DNA from: Thermomonas sp.
GTDB taxonomy: Bacteria; Pseudomonadota; Gammaproteobacteria; Xanthomonadales; Xanthomonadaceae
Reading direction: 5' to 3'
Length of the DNA: 12,675 nucleotides
Assembly (NCBI GenBank): GCA_024711415.1
Contig: JANJSW010000281.1
Span: 1-12,675 of the forward strand
Positions 1 to 7,076 of this stretch are shown here, piece by piece; positions within the stretch are counted from its first letter, which is position 1; the number at the start of each line of letters is the position of its first letter. Made by a program: the position numbers and the translations under genes. The notes beneath the pieces were generated by a model. That model did not search any database, had not been told where the DNA came from, and saw only the letters and a list, made by a program, of their open reading frames with translations.

Positions 1-79
1 CATCCGCATCGAGGACGACGTGGCCTGCACCGACGGCGAGCCGATCAACCTGACCCGCGAGGCGTTTGCGGAAGGCTGA
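1..79 (+). CDS. C-terminal end of a probable M24-family metallopeptidase (partial)
   Basis: Frame 2 is open from the window edge to a TGA at 77-79 and gives 25 residues beginning IRIEDDV and ending LTREAFAEG. IRIEDDx is the last metal-ligand block of M24 (pita-bread) aminopeptidase P/prolidase enzymes, where the Glu binds the second metal. The same block occurs in PepP of this window (IRIEDD at residues 407-412). The distance from the Glu to the C-terminus suits that family. The rest of the gene is outside the window, so the subtype (PepP-like, PepQ-like or secreted) cannot be given. It converges on pepP. The short length is the main weakness of the call. Confidence 0.5.
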   Translation, partial: IRIEDDVACTDGEPINLTREAFAEG

Positions 80-134
80 GCGGCCGTCGCCGGAAAAATC
101 GACGGCGCTGCCGGGCGGGCGGAGGCGCAGTCGA

Positions 135-154
135 GCGCGCCATGAATGGCGCGC
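135..154. terminator. Possible factor-assisted bidirectional terminator hairpin between convergent M24 genes
   Basis: GCGCGCCAT (135-143) and ATGGCGCGC (146-154) form a perfect 9-bp inverted repeat separated by GA. It lies in the 143-nt gap between the gene ending at 79 and the 3' end of pepP at 223. There is no T tract on either strand, so it is not a classic intrinsic terminator. Its position between convergent 3' ends is the only support for a termination role. Confidence 0.3.
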
Positions 155-222
155 GGCCGCGAATCGCAGCCGGATGCGGAGTCTGGGCGGCGATTGCGCC
201 CCCGCCCGGCAGTGCCGCGGAA

Positions 223-1545
223 CTACTTCGCCATCAACGCTTCCACCTCGTCCGCGCTGCGCTCCAGCGCGCGGGTCAGCCCGCGTTGCCCGTCGCGGGT
301 GACGAGCCCGTCGTCCTCGATGCGGATGCCGATGCCGCGCCACTTCGGCGCCACCGTCGCATCGTCGGGCGGGACGTACAGCCCCGGCTCGATGGTGAAC
401 ACCATGCCCGGCTCCAGCAGCCGCGAGGCACCGTCGAGGCGGTATTCGCCGACATCGTGCACGTCCAGCCCCAGCCAGTGCCCGGTCTTGTGGCGGTAGA
501 AGCGCTTGTAATCGCCGTTGGCCAGCACCGTTTCCAGCCGGCCCTGCAGCAGGCCCAGCGACAGCAGGCCTTCTGCCAGCGTCGCCACCGCGGCGTCGTG
601 GCCGGCTTCGTAGGGCACGCCGGGGCGCGCCTGCGCCAGCGCCGCGGCCTGCGCGCGGCAGACCAGATCGTGCAACGCACGCTGCTGGCGGTCGAAGCGA
701 CCGTCCACCGGGAAGGTGCGGGTGATGTCGGCCGCGTAGCCGCGGTACTCGGCGCCGGCATCCACCAGCACCAGCTCGCCGGCGCGGGCCTTGGCGCTGT
801 TGGCGCGGTAGTGCAGCACGCAGGCGTTGACCCCTGCGCCCACGATGCTGGCGTAAGCCGGCTGCGCACCATGCCGGCGGAACACGCATTCCAGCTCGGC
901 CTGCAGCTCGTATTCGTGGATGCCGGCGCGGACGGCGCGCATCGCCGCGCGGTGCGCCTCCACGCTGATATCGGCGGCCTGCTGCATCAGCGCGATCTCG
1001 TCGGCCGACTTGAACAGCCGCATCTCGTCCAGCAGATGGCCGAGCTCGAGGAACTCCTGCGGCGGCTGCGCGCCCTGCCGGGCCTGCGCGCGCACGCGGC
1101 TGATCCAGCCGATCAGCTTGAGGTCGAAGTCGGCATCGCGGCCAAGGTGGTAGTGCACCCGGCGGCGGCCTTCCAGCAGGCCGGGCAGGATCTCGTCGAT
1201 GTCCGACACCGGGTAGGCGTCGTCCATCCCCAGCACCTCCACCGCGCCGTCCGGGCCCAGCCGCGGGCCGTCCCAGCCTTCGCGCTCCGGATCGCGCTCG
1301 CGGCAGAACAGGATCGCCTCGCCGTGCTTGCGGCCGGGCACCAGCACCAGCACCGCGTCCGGCTCGTCGCAGCCGGTCAGGTACCAGAAGTCGGAATCCT
1401 GCCGGTACGGATAGTGGGTGTCACGGCTGCGGATGCGCTCCGGCGCGGCCGGCAGCACCAGGATCGCGCCGTCGTCGGCCGCCTGCATCAGCTGCCGGCG
1501 GCGGCGCGCCAGCGCCTTGCGCCAGTGGGCGGTGAGCGGCTGCAT
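223..1545 (-). CDS. pepP: Xaa-Pro aminopeptidase P
   Basis: This is a cytoplasmic Mn-dependent peptidase that removes an N-terminal residue preceding proline. The product is 440 aa, against about 441 for E. coli PepP. The N-terminal aminopeptidase-P domain covers roughly residues 5-140 (RDTHYPYRQDSDFWYLTG) and the M24 domain about 180-430. All five metal ligands are visible: D262 (VDAG), D273 (ADITR), H356 (GHWLGLDVHD), E386 (TIEPG) and E410 (IRIEDD); H363 is the usual catalytic His. The ATG at 1545 was chosen because the frame upstream runs antisense-free inside ygfB without similarity, and because this start reproduces the family N-terminus. It begins 5 nt after the ygfB stop, so ygfB and pepP form an operon as in E. 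coli; no ubiH follows here. Confidence 0.96.
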   Translation of the reverse strand: MQPLTAHWRKALARRRRQLMQAADDGAILVLPAAPERIRSRDTHYPYRQDSDFWYLTGCDEPDAVLVLVPGRKHGEAILFCRERDPEREGWDGPRLGPDGAVEVLGMDDAYPVSDIDEILPGLLEGRRRVHYHLGRDADFDLKLIGWISRVRAQARQGAQPPQEFLELGHLLDEMRLFKSADEIALMQQAADISVEAHRAAMRAVRAGIHEYELQAELECVFRRHGAQPAYASIVGAGVNACVLHYRANSAKARAGELVLVDAGAEYRGYAADITRTFPVDGRFDRQQRALHDLVCRAQAAALAQARPGVPYEAGHDAAVATLAEGLLSLGLLQGRLETVLANGDYKRFYRHKTGHWLGLDVHDVGEYRLDGASRLLEPGMVFTIEPGLYVPPDDATVAPKWRGIGIRIEDDGLVTRDGQRGLTRALERSADEVEALMAK

Positions 1546-1550
1546 GACCT

Positions 1551-2093
1551 TCAGTGCAGGCGCTGGCGGTGCTGCATCCCCAGCGCGCAGTCGGCGTGCA
1601 GCAGCAAGACCGCCATGCGCAGGTATTCCTCGATCTCCGCCAGCGCTTCCTCGTCGCTGCCGTCGTCGGCCTCGTCGATCTGCGCGGCGCCGAGGTTGGC
1701 GAGGTCGCGCAGCGCTTCCTGCCCCTCTTCCGACATCGGCTTGCCGCCCAGGGCCAGCCCGAACCCGCCAAGGAAGGCGCGGCACCAGGCGAACAGCGCC
1801 GCGGCGCGGTCGATCGGCTTGCCGTCCTCGGGCAGCAGCAGCTGGAAACCGAACTCCGGGTCACCCAGCTGCACCGCACTCGTGGTGCGCAGGCGATCCA
1901 GCGCATCGCCCGGCTGCGGCGCCGGCAGGACCGGGTCGGCCATCACCAGCGCCGGCCAACCCGCGGCATCCACGCCGCCGGCCGCCAGCCAGCCGCACAG
2001 GGCGCCATGCAGTTCGGCCGGGCTGCTGGCCAGCGTCAGGCGGTCGGCTGCGGCTGCCACTTCGGCCCAGGCCGGCAACTCGGTTTCGCTCAC
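1551..2093 (-). CDS. ygfB: UPF0149 family protein YgfB
   Basis: The product has 180 aa and belongs to the UPF0149/YgfB-YecA family of small, mostly helical cytoplasmic proteins. Visible family features are ELHGALCGWL (residues 27-36), FAWCRAFLGGFG (101-112), an acidic stretch DEADDGSDEEA (140-150) and EIEEYLRMAVLLLHAD (153-168). The molecular role is poorly known; in Pseudomonas a YgfB has been linked to repression of a peptidoglycan amidase gene, which need not apply here. Translation appears to start at a GTG (2093). It is the only ATG/GTG/TTG between the body of the protein and the upstream in-frame stop at 2127-2129, and I see no good ribosome-binding site before it. It is co-transcribed with pepP (5-nt gap) and divergent from the GGDEF-EAL gene. 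Confidence 0.9.
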   Translation of the reverse strand: MSETELPAWAEVAAAADRLTLASSPAELHGALCGWLAAGGVDAAGWPALVMADPVLPAPQPGDALDRLRTTSAVQLGDPEFGFQLLLPEDGKPIDRAAALFAWCRAFLGGFGLALGGKPMSEEGQEALRDLANLGAAQIDEADDGSDEEALAEIEEYLRMAVLLLHADCALGMQHRQRLH

Positions 2094-2144
2094 GCGGGAT
2101 TCTCGAATCAGGGGGATTCCGGCAGTTTAGCAACCGTACGCCGC

Positions 2145-2174
2145 TTGTTGCCGCCGCGCGGGCATGCATACACT
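2145..2174 (+). promoter_or_regulatory. Weak sigma70-like promoter for the GGDEF-EAL gene
   Basis: TTGTTG (2145-2150) and TACACT (2169-2174) are spaced by 18 nt. TACACT matches the -10 consensus at 4 of 6 positions and TTGTTG the -35 at 3 of 6. Transcription from here would start close to 2181, the proposed ATG. The 87-nt gap must also hold the ygfB promoter. On that strand I see only TAAACT (complement of 2124-2129) as a possible -10, with no convincing -35. Confidence 0.3.
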
Positions 2175-2180
2175 TCGCCG

Positions 2181-4481
2181 ATGGGGGACCGCGTCGTTTC
2201 GGCAAAATCAGGCCTGGTCGGCGGCGCGCTGCTGTCGCCGTTGCCTGCGTTCGCGGGCGAGCCGGGCTTGCCGGCGGGCGCCTCGCTGGCGCTGTTCCTG
2301 TCGCTGCTGGTACTGCTCCTGGCAAGGCTGGCGCTGGCCAGCCACCGCCGCCGCGAACGCGAACAGCGCGCCCACCAGCGCGAACAGGACGAACGCGCGC
2401 AGCAATGGCGGTTGTCGCTGTGGGCCTCGCACGAAGTGTTCTGGCAATACGACCTGCGCAGCCGCGAGCTGGAGGTCACCCGGGTCGCTCCGGAGGGCGA
2501 CCATCGCCTGGCCATGCAGGCCAGCATCGAGCGCAATCCGAAGTTCCATGACGACGATCGCAGGGGCGTGCTGCGCCGGCTGCGCGCCTACCTGCGCGGG
2601 GAGGAGCCGGTGTTCGTGTCGGAACACCGGATGCTGGGCGAGGACGGCCGCTGGCAATGGATGCGGGTACGCGGGCGCGCCGTCGCCCACGCCGCCGATG
2701 GCCGGGCTTCGCGCATCGCCGGCACCGCGCGCAACATCGATTCGCTGCGCGAAATGGAGAACCAGCGCCAGGTCGCCGCCGAGGTGATGCGCTGCATGGC
2801 CGAATCGGTGGCGGTGCTGGACGCCGACTTCCGCTTCGTCGCGGTCAATCCCGCGTTCAGCCGGATGACCGGGTACGAGGAAGCGGAAGTGCTCGGCCGC
2901 GACACCAGCCTGCTCGACGACGACCGCCACGAACCGGCGTTCTACCAGGAGGCACGCCGGGCCATCCGCGCCCACGACGGCTGGAGCGGCGAGATGTGGC
3001 AGCGGCGCAAGGACGGCAGCGATTTCCTGTGCGCCATGCAGTGCAGCCCCCTGCGCGAACCCGCCACCCAGCGGCAGCTGTACGTGCTGGTGGCCAGCGA
3101 CATCAGCGAGCGCCGCCGGATCGAGCAGGAACTGCGCTACCTGGCCAACTACGACCCGCTGACCAACCTGCCCAACCGCACCCTGCTGGCCGAACGCCTG
3201 TCGCGCGCCATCGTGCAGGCGCGGCGCCAGGGCAACCGGCTGGCGCTGCTGTTCCTCGACCTCGACAACTTCAAGGACGTCAACGACTCGCTCGGCCATG
3301 CCACCGGCGACCGGGTGCTGCGCGCCGCCTCCCAGCGGCTGCAGGAAGTCGCCGGCGCGCAGCGCACCGTCGCCCGCATCAGCGGCGACGAGTTCGCGGT
3401 GGTGCTGGAAGGTCTCGCCCATCCGTCCGAGGCGGACCACTGCGCGCAGCGCATCATCACCGCCTTCGACGCGCCGCTGCGGCTCGACGACCGCTACGAA
3501 TTCACCATCTCGCCGTCGATCGGGATCAGCCTGTTCCCCGACCATGCGCAGGTGCCGACCGACCTGCTGAAACACGCGGACACCGCCATGTACAAGGCCA
3601 AGGCGCTCGGCAAGCGCGCCTTCCTGCGCTACGCGGATGCGATGGACGGCGACATCCGCCGCCGTGCCAGCCTGATCGCGGCGCTGCGCCGGGCGATCGC
3701 CCGCGACGAGCTGTCGCTGGTCTATCAACCGGAGCTGGGGCTGGCCGAGGGCCGCTACGGCGCGGTCGAGGCGCTGCTGCGCTGGCACAGCCCGGAATTC
3801 GGCAACGTCGCGCCCGACGAGTTCATTCCGCTGGCGGAGGAAAGCGGCACCATCGTGCAGATCGGCGAATGGGTGCTGCACGAGGCCTGCCGCACGCTGG
3901 CGGCATGGCACCGCGCCGGTGTCGACAGTCGACTGAAGGTGTCGGTCAACGTCTCCGCGCTGCAGCTGCTGCGCAGCGGGCTGGCGCGCGCGGTCGAAGC
4001 GGCCCTGCGCGACAGCGGCCTGGCCGCGTCGGCGCTGGAGCTGGAGCTCACCGAAAGCGTGTTGATGGCCAATGCCGAGCTGGCGCGCGAACGCCTGCAC
4101 GCATTCCGCCGCCTCGGCGTGTCCATCGCCGTGGATGATTTCGGCACCGGCTACTCCTCGCTGGCCTATCTGCACCGGCTGCCGATCAACACCCTGAAGA
4201 TCGACAAGGCCTTCATCGACGGCCTTGCCTCGCCCGATGACCACGAGGACGCCACCATCACCACCACCATCATCGCGATGGCCCGCGCGCTGGGCCTGCA
4301 GGTGGTGGCAGAGGGCGTGGAAACCGCGGGGCAGCTGGCATTCCTGGAACACAACGCCTGCGACATCGCGCAGGGCTACTGGATCTCGCGCCCGCTGCCC
4401 GAAGACGCCTGCCTGGACTTCCTGCTGCGCGCGCAGGCCCGCGCCGGCACGCGGCTTGACCCCGACACGGCGCCTGCCTAA
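2181..4481 (+). CDS. Membrane-anchored PAS-PAS-GGDEF-EAL cyclic-di-GMP signalling protein
   Basis: The 766-aa product most likely degrades c-di-GMP. The N-terminus has a hydrophobic stretch (about residues 11-25, ending AFAGEP) and a clear membrane helix (33-53, ASLALFLSLLVLLLARLAL), then a basic, probably coiled-coil linker (54-76). A PAS_3/PAC-like region follows (about 77-190), then a second PAS domain (about 197-312, VLDADFRFVAVNPAFSRMTGY). The GGDEF domain (about 320-485) has SGDEF at 401-405 and no RxxD inhibitory site at the usual place. The EAL domain (about 495-750) keeps EALLRW (530-535), N590, E622/E625, DDFGTGYSS (652-660), K673/D675 and EGVET (711-715), the set expected of an active phosphodiesterase. 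The ATG at 2181 is the first plausible start and lacks a Shine-Dalgarno sequence; the open frame continues upstream only antisense to ygfB. The next gene starts 9 nt downstream. The sensed signal is unknown. Confidence 0.9.
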   Translation: MGDRVVSAKSGLVGGALLSPLPAFAGEPGLPAGASLALFLSLLVLLLARLALASHRRREREQRAHQREQDERAQQWRLSLWASHEVFWQYDLRSRELEVTRVAPEGDHRLAMQASIERNPKFHDDDRRGVLRRLRAYLRGEEPVFVSEHRMLGEDGRWQWMRVRGRAVAHAADGRASRIAGTARNIDSLREMENQRQVAAEVMRCMAESVAVLDADFRFVAVNPAFSRMTGYEEAEVLGRDTSLLDDDRHEPAFYQEARRAIRAHDGWSGEMWQRRKDGSDFLCAMQCSPLREPATQRQLYVLVASDISERRRIEQELRYLANYDPLTNLPNRTLLAERLSRAIVQARRQGNRLALLFLDLDNFKDVNDSLGHATGDRVLRAASQRLQEVAGAQRTVARISGDEFAVVLEGLAHPSEADHCAQRIITAFDAPLRLDDRYEFTISPSIGISLFPDHAQVPTDLLKHADTAMYKAKALGKRAFLRYADAMDGDIRRRASLIAALRRAIARDELSLVYQPELGLAEGRYGAVEALLRWHSPEFGNVAPDEFIPLAEESGTIVQIGEWVLHEACRTLAAWHRAGVDSRLKVSVNVSALQLLRSGLARAVEAALRDSGLAASALELELTESVLMANAELARERLHAFRRLGVSIAVDDFGTGYSSLAYLHRLPINTLKIDKAFIDGLASPDDHEDATITTTIIAMARALGLQVVAEGVETAGQLAFLEHNACDIAQGYWISRPLPEDACLDFLLRAQARAGTRLDPDTAPA

Positions 4482-4490
4482 GGTGCGCGG

Positions 4491-4712
4491 ATGAGCGAAC
4501 GCGACCCGCAAGCCGAACTGCACAAACTGCTGGCGCGGATCGACCTGCTCGGCGCGCGCATGCAGCGCCTGCAGGAGGAAAACCGCAGCTTGCGCCAGCA
4601 GGTCGAGCAGATGGCGTCGGAACGCGCCCAGCTGCTGTCCAAACAGGAACAGGCGCGCAGCCGGGTGGAAGCAATGATCGGGCGGCTGAAGTCGCTGGAG
4701 CAGCACACATGA
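4491..4712 (+). CDS. Small coiled-coil protein, TIGR02449 / ZapB-like
   Basis: The product has 73 aa and is almost entirely a predicted coiled coil. Heptad-like Leu/Ile/Met spacing runs through LHKLLARIDLLGARMQRLQ and continues to the C-terminus (RLKSLEQ). Short coiled-coil genes of this type (TIGR02449) commonly sit directly before zapA in gammaproteobacteria, so an FtsZ-ring or ZapA-associated role is inferred from context and is not shown by sequence. The ATG is supported by AAGGTG (4480-4485), 5 nt upstream, which overlaps the stop codon of the GGDEF-EAL gene. Its last four bases (ATGA, 4709-4712) are the start of zapA, implying translational coupling. Confidence 0.85.
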   Translation: MSERDPQAELHKLLARIDLLGARMQRLQEENRSLRQQVEQMASERAQLLSKQEQARSRVEAMIGRLKSLEQHT

Positions 4713-5002
4713 GCGAGCCGGTCAGCGTCCGCATTCTCGACCGTGAATACACCGTCGGCGTCAGCGACGAGGAGCGCGCCGGGCTGGCCTCGGCGGCGCG
4801 CATGCTGGACGCGCGCATGCGCGAGCTGCGCGGTGGCAACCGGATGGTCGCGCCGGAACGGCTGGCGGTGCTGACCGCGCTGAACCTCGCGCACGAGCTG
4901 CAGCAGCAGGCGACCAGGGCCACGCCCGCCGCCGGCGGCGATGCGCTGCGCCTGATCGACGAGGCGAACCGCAAGCTGGACGCGCTGCTGGCGCAAAGCT
5001 GA
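4709..5002 (+). CDS. zapA: Cell division protein ZapA
   Basis: ZapA binds FtsZ and promotes protofilament bundling at the division site. The product has 97 aa (E. coli 109). The N-terminal globular part has the family pattern VSVRILDREYTVGVSDEE (residues 5-22). A long helix follows with LDARMRELR and PERLAVLTALNLAHELQQQ (about 49-67), and a C-terminal dimerising coiled coil ends in RLIDEANRKLDALLAQ. It overlaps the upstream coiled-coil gene by 4 nt (ATGA). As in E. coli it is followed by 6S RNA and ygfA. That conserved neighbourhood adds strong support. Confidence 0.95.
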   Translation: MSEPVSVRILDREYTVGVSDEERAGLASAARMLDARMRELRGGNRMVAPERLAVLTALNLAHELQQQATRATPAAGGDALRLIDEANRKLDALLAQS

Positions 5003-5052
5003 ACCAGCCGCTCCGCGCCGCCGCGACGCGGTTCATTGCCACCCCGAACCGC

Positions 5053-5058
5053 TATACT
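5053..5058 (+). promoter_or_regulatory. -10 element of the 6S RNA promoter
   Basis: TATACT matches the sigma70 -10 consensus at 5 of 6 positions and lies 7 nt before the expected 6S RNA 5' end at about 5065. The -35 is weak: TTCATT (5032-5037) would give a 15-nt spacer, and GGTTCA (5030-5035) a 17-nt spacer. Confidence 0.65.
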
Positions 5059-5064
5059 GGCCAC

Positions 5065-5245
5065 GTCCTCTGCTGTGAGCGACGGCGTGCGCAACATTCG
5101 CCTTGTCCCTTAATGACGACCACGGGGACGCAACGGTAACCGGGAGTGCAAGTCCGCCCCGAGCGGAAAGCCCGATGGCCGCCGAGCGTTCCCACTTGAA
5201 CCCCGGGTTCAAGGTCGTTTCGCATGCATCGCCACAGCGGAGACA
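5065..5245 (+). ncRNA. ssrS: 6S RNA
   Basis: 6S RNA binds the housekeeping RNA polymerase holoenzyme by mimicking an open promoter and lowers transcription in stationary phase. The closing stem is visible: CTCTGCTGTG (within 5068-5077) pairs with CACAGCGGAG (5233-5242). Inside it GCGTGCG near 5085-5091 can pair with CGCATGC near 5221-5227. The 3' side carries the signature hairpin CTTGAACCC/GGGTTCAAG (5195-5213), almost the same as in E. coli 6S (TTGAACCAAGGGTTCAAG). The length of about 180 nt and the position between zapA and ygfA match the E. coli locus. The ends are estimates from the stem and the -10 element, good to about 5 nt. Confidence 0.93.
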
Positions 5246-5284
5246 TTTCCTCCACGTCTCCCTTCCGCAGCCGGCCGTCCCCGC

Positions 5285-5878
5285 GTGAGCCCGCCCATCG
5301 ACCGCGCCACGCTGCGCAAGACACTGCGAGAGCGCCGGCGCAGCCTTCCCCCGCAGCAGCGCATCGCAGCCGCCGAGGCACTGGCCGGACGGGTGCTGGC
5401 GCTCCCCTTCCTGCCCACCTCCGGCTACGTCGCCGGCTACTGGGCGATGGACGGCGAGATCGGCCTGCACGCCGTGCAGCTGCGCCTGCCCGCCCCACTC
5501 GTCTACTGCCTTCCCCTGCTGCACGAGGACGGCACGCTGCGCTTCGCGCCCTGGCGTGCGGGCGACCCGCTGGTCACCAACCGCTACGGCATCCCCGAAC
5601 CGGACGTCACCCCTGCCGGCGCGCTGCGCGCGGAGGACATGGCGGTGCTGGTCATGCCGCTGGTCGGTTTCGATGCCGACTGCCACCGGCTGGGCATGGG
5701 TGGCGGCTGGTACGACCGCAGCCTGGCCTTCCGCCACGACCGCCCTGCCCCTCCGTGGCTGGTTGGCGCGGCGTTCGCGGCACAGCGCGTGGACGCGCTG
5801 CCGCGCGAGGCCTGGGACGTGCGCCTGGATGCGGTCTGCTGCGAAGACGCCACCCTGCTCGCCCACCCTGCCGGATAG
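5285..5878 (+). CDS. ygfA: 5-formyltetrahydrofolate cyclo-ligase
   Basis: This cytoplasmic enzyme converts 5-formyl-THF to 5,10-methenyl-THF using ATP. The product has 197 aa, normal for the family. Diagnostic blocks are the basic N-terminal helix RKTLRERRRSL (11-21), GIPEP (102-106), MPLVGFD (124-130) and the nucleotide-binding GMGGGWYDR (137-145). The start is a GTG at 5285, about 40 nt after the 6S RNA 3' end. No ATG gives a full-length protein and no strong Shine-Dalgarno sequence is visible. The gene follows ssrS as in E. coli, where 6S RNA and ygfA share a transcript. Its stop overlaps the Shine-Dalgarno of the EVE-domain gene. Confidence 0.93.
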   Translation: MSPPIDRATLRKTLRERRRSLPPQQRIAAAEALAGRVLALPFLPTSGYVAGYWAMDGEIGLHAVQLRLPAPLVYCLPLLHEDGTLRFAPWRAGDPLVTNRYGIPEPDVTPAGALRAEDMAVLVMPLVGFDADCHRLGMGGGWYDRSLAFRHDRPAPPWLVGAAFAAQRVDALPREAWDVRLDAVCCEDATLLAHPAG

Positions 5879-5888
5879 GAGCCGCCGC

Positions 5889-6359
<471 letters not shown>

Positions 6360-6407
6360 CGCCATCGCACGCGCCCACCGCACCCCCCTCATTCCGCAGG
6401 AACCGCC

Positions 6408-7055
6408 ATGTCCGAAGCCAAGAAACTCGCCGCCGAAAAAGCCATCGAATACGTCGAGGACGGCATGATCGTCGGCGTCGGCACCGGCTCCACCGTCGCC
6501 TATTTCATCGACGCGCTGGCGGCGTGGAAGGACCGCATCAAGGGCACGGTGTCCAGCTCCGAACAGAGCACCGCGCGGTTGAAGTCGCACGGCATCGAGG
6601 TGATCGACCTCAACGCCGCGGGCCCCCTGTCGCTGTACGTCGACGGCGCCGACGAATGCGATCCGCGCAAGCACCTGATCAAGGGCGGCGGCGCCGCGCT
6701 CACCCGCGAGAAGATCATCGCCGAGGCCAGCGCGAAGTTCGTCTGCATCGTCGACCCGAGCAAGCAGGTGGACGTGCTCGGACGGTTCCCGCTGCCGGTG
6801 GAAGTGATCCCGATGGCGCGCAGCCTGGTGGCGCGGGAGATCGTGCGCCTGACCGGCGGCCAGCCGGTGTGGCGCGACGGCGTCACCACCGACAACGGCA
6901 ACGTCATCCTCGACGTGCACAACCTGTCCATCGTCGATCCGGTGGCGATGGAGCGCGAACTCAACCAGATCCCCGGCGTGGTCGCCGTGGGCCTGTTCGC
7001 GCGCCGCCCGGCCGACGTGGTGATCGTCGGCGGGCAGCCGCCGCGGGTGCTCTGA
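6408..7055 (+). CDS. rpiA: Ribose-5-phosphate isomerase A
   Basis: RpiA interconverts ribose-5-phosphate and ribulose-5-phosphate in the non-oxidative pentose phosphate pathway. The product has 215 aa (E. coli 219). Phosphate/substrate motifs are GVGTGSTV (23-30), SSSEQST (49-55), YVDGADE (77-83) and [11 protein letters not shown] (92-102). The catalytic set D79, D82, K92 and E101 corresponds to E. coli D81, D84, K94 and E103, a constant offset of two. The ATG has AGGAA (6398-6402) 5 nt upstream. It lies 48 nt after the EVE gene and may share its transcript. Its stop is only 9 nt from the convergent end of ilvD, within a hairpin. Confidence 0.97.
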   Translation: MSEAKKLAAEKAIEYVEDGMIVGVGTGSTVAYFIDALAAWKDRIKGTVSSSEQSTARLKSHGIEVIDLNAAGPLSLYVDGADECDPRKHLIKGGGAALTREKIIAEASAKFVCIVDPSKQVDVLGRFPLPVEVIPMARSLVAREIVRLTGGQPVWRDGVTTDNGNVILDVHNLSIVDPVAMERELNQIPGVVAVGLFARRPADVVIVGGQPPRVL

Positions 7056-7076
7056 CGGCGCGCGTCAGGCGCCGTC
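7054..7076. terminator. Hairpin at the convergent rpiA/ilvD ends, possible bidirectional terminator
   Basis: GACGGCGC (7054-7061) and GCGCCGTC (7069-7076) form a perfect 8-bp stem with a 7-nt loop. A competing 6-bp stem, CTGACG (7052-7057)/CGTCAG (7063-7068), contains both stop codons (rpiA TGA 7053-7055; ilvD TGA as TCA 7065-7067). No T tract follows on either strand, so termination would need Rho or another factor. Confidence 0.4.

Noticed and set aside
1546..1785. 80-codon N-terminal extension of pepP
   Set aside because: It overlaps ygfB in another frame and lacks family similarity. The ATG at 1545 gives the normal 440-aa length.
142..2130. Long plus-strand open frame (662 codons) opposite pepP and ygfB
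   Set aside because: It is the complement of two recognised genes. Its residue make-up (Ala/Arg/His/Gln-rich, no domain) is typical of antisense frames in GC-rich DNA.
2208..4706. Minus-strand open frame of 832 codons opposite the GGDEF-EAL gene
   Set aside because: The plus strand encodes clear PAS, GGDEF and EAL motifs. The antisense product has no recognisable motif and no start signal.
5013..5031. CCGCG/CGCGG repeat after zapA as a terminator
   Set aside because: The arms are only 5 bp with a 9-nt loop and no T tract; such repeats are expected by chance in this GC-rich sequence.
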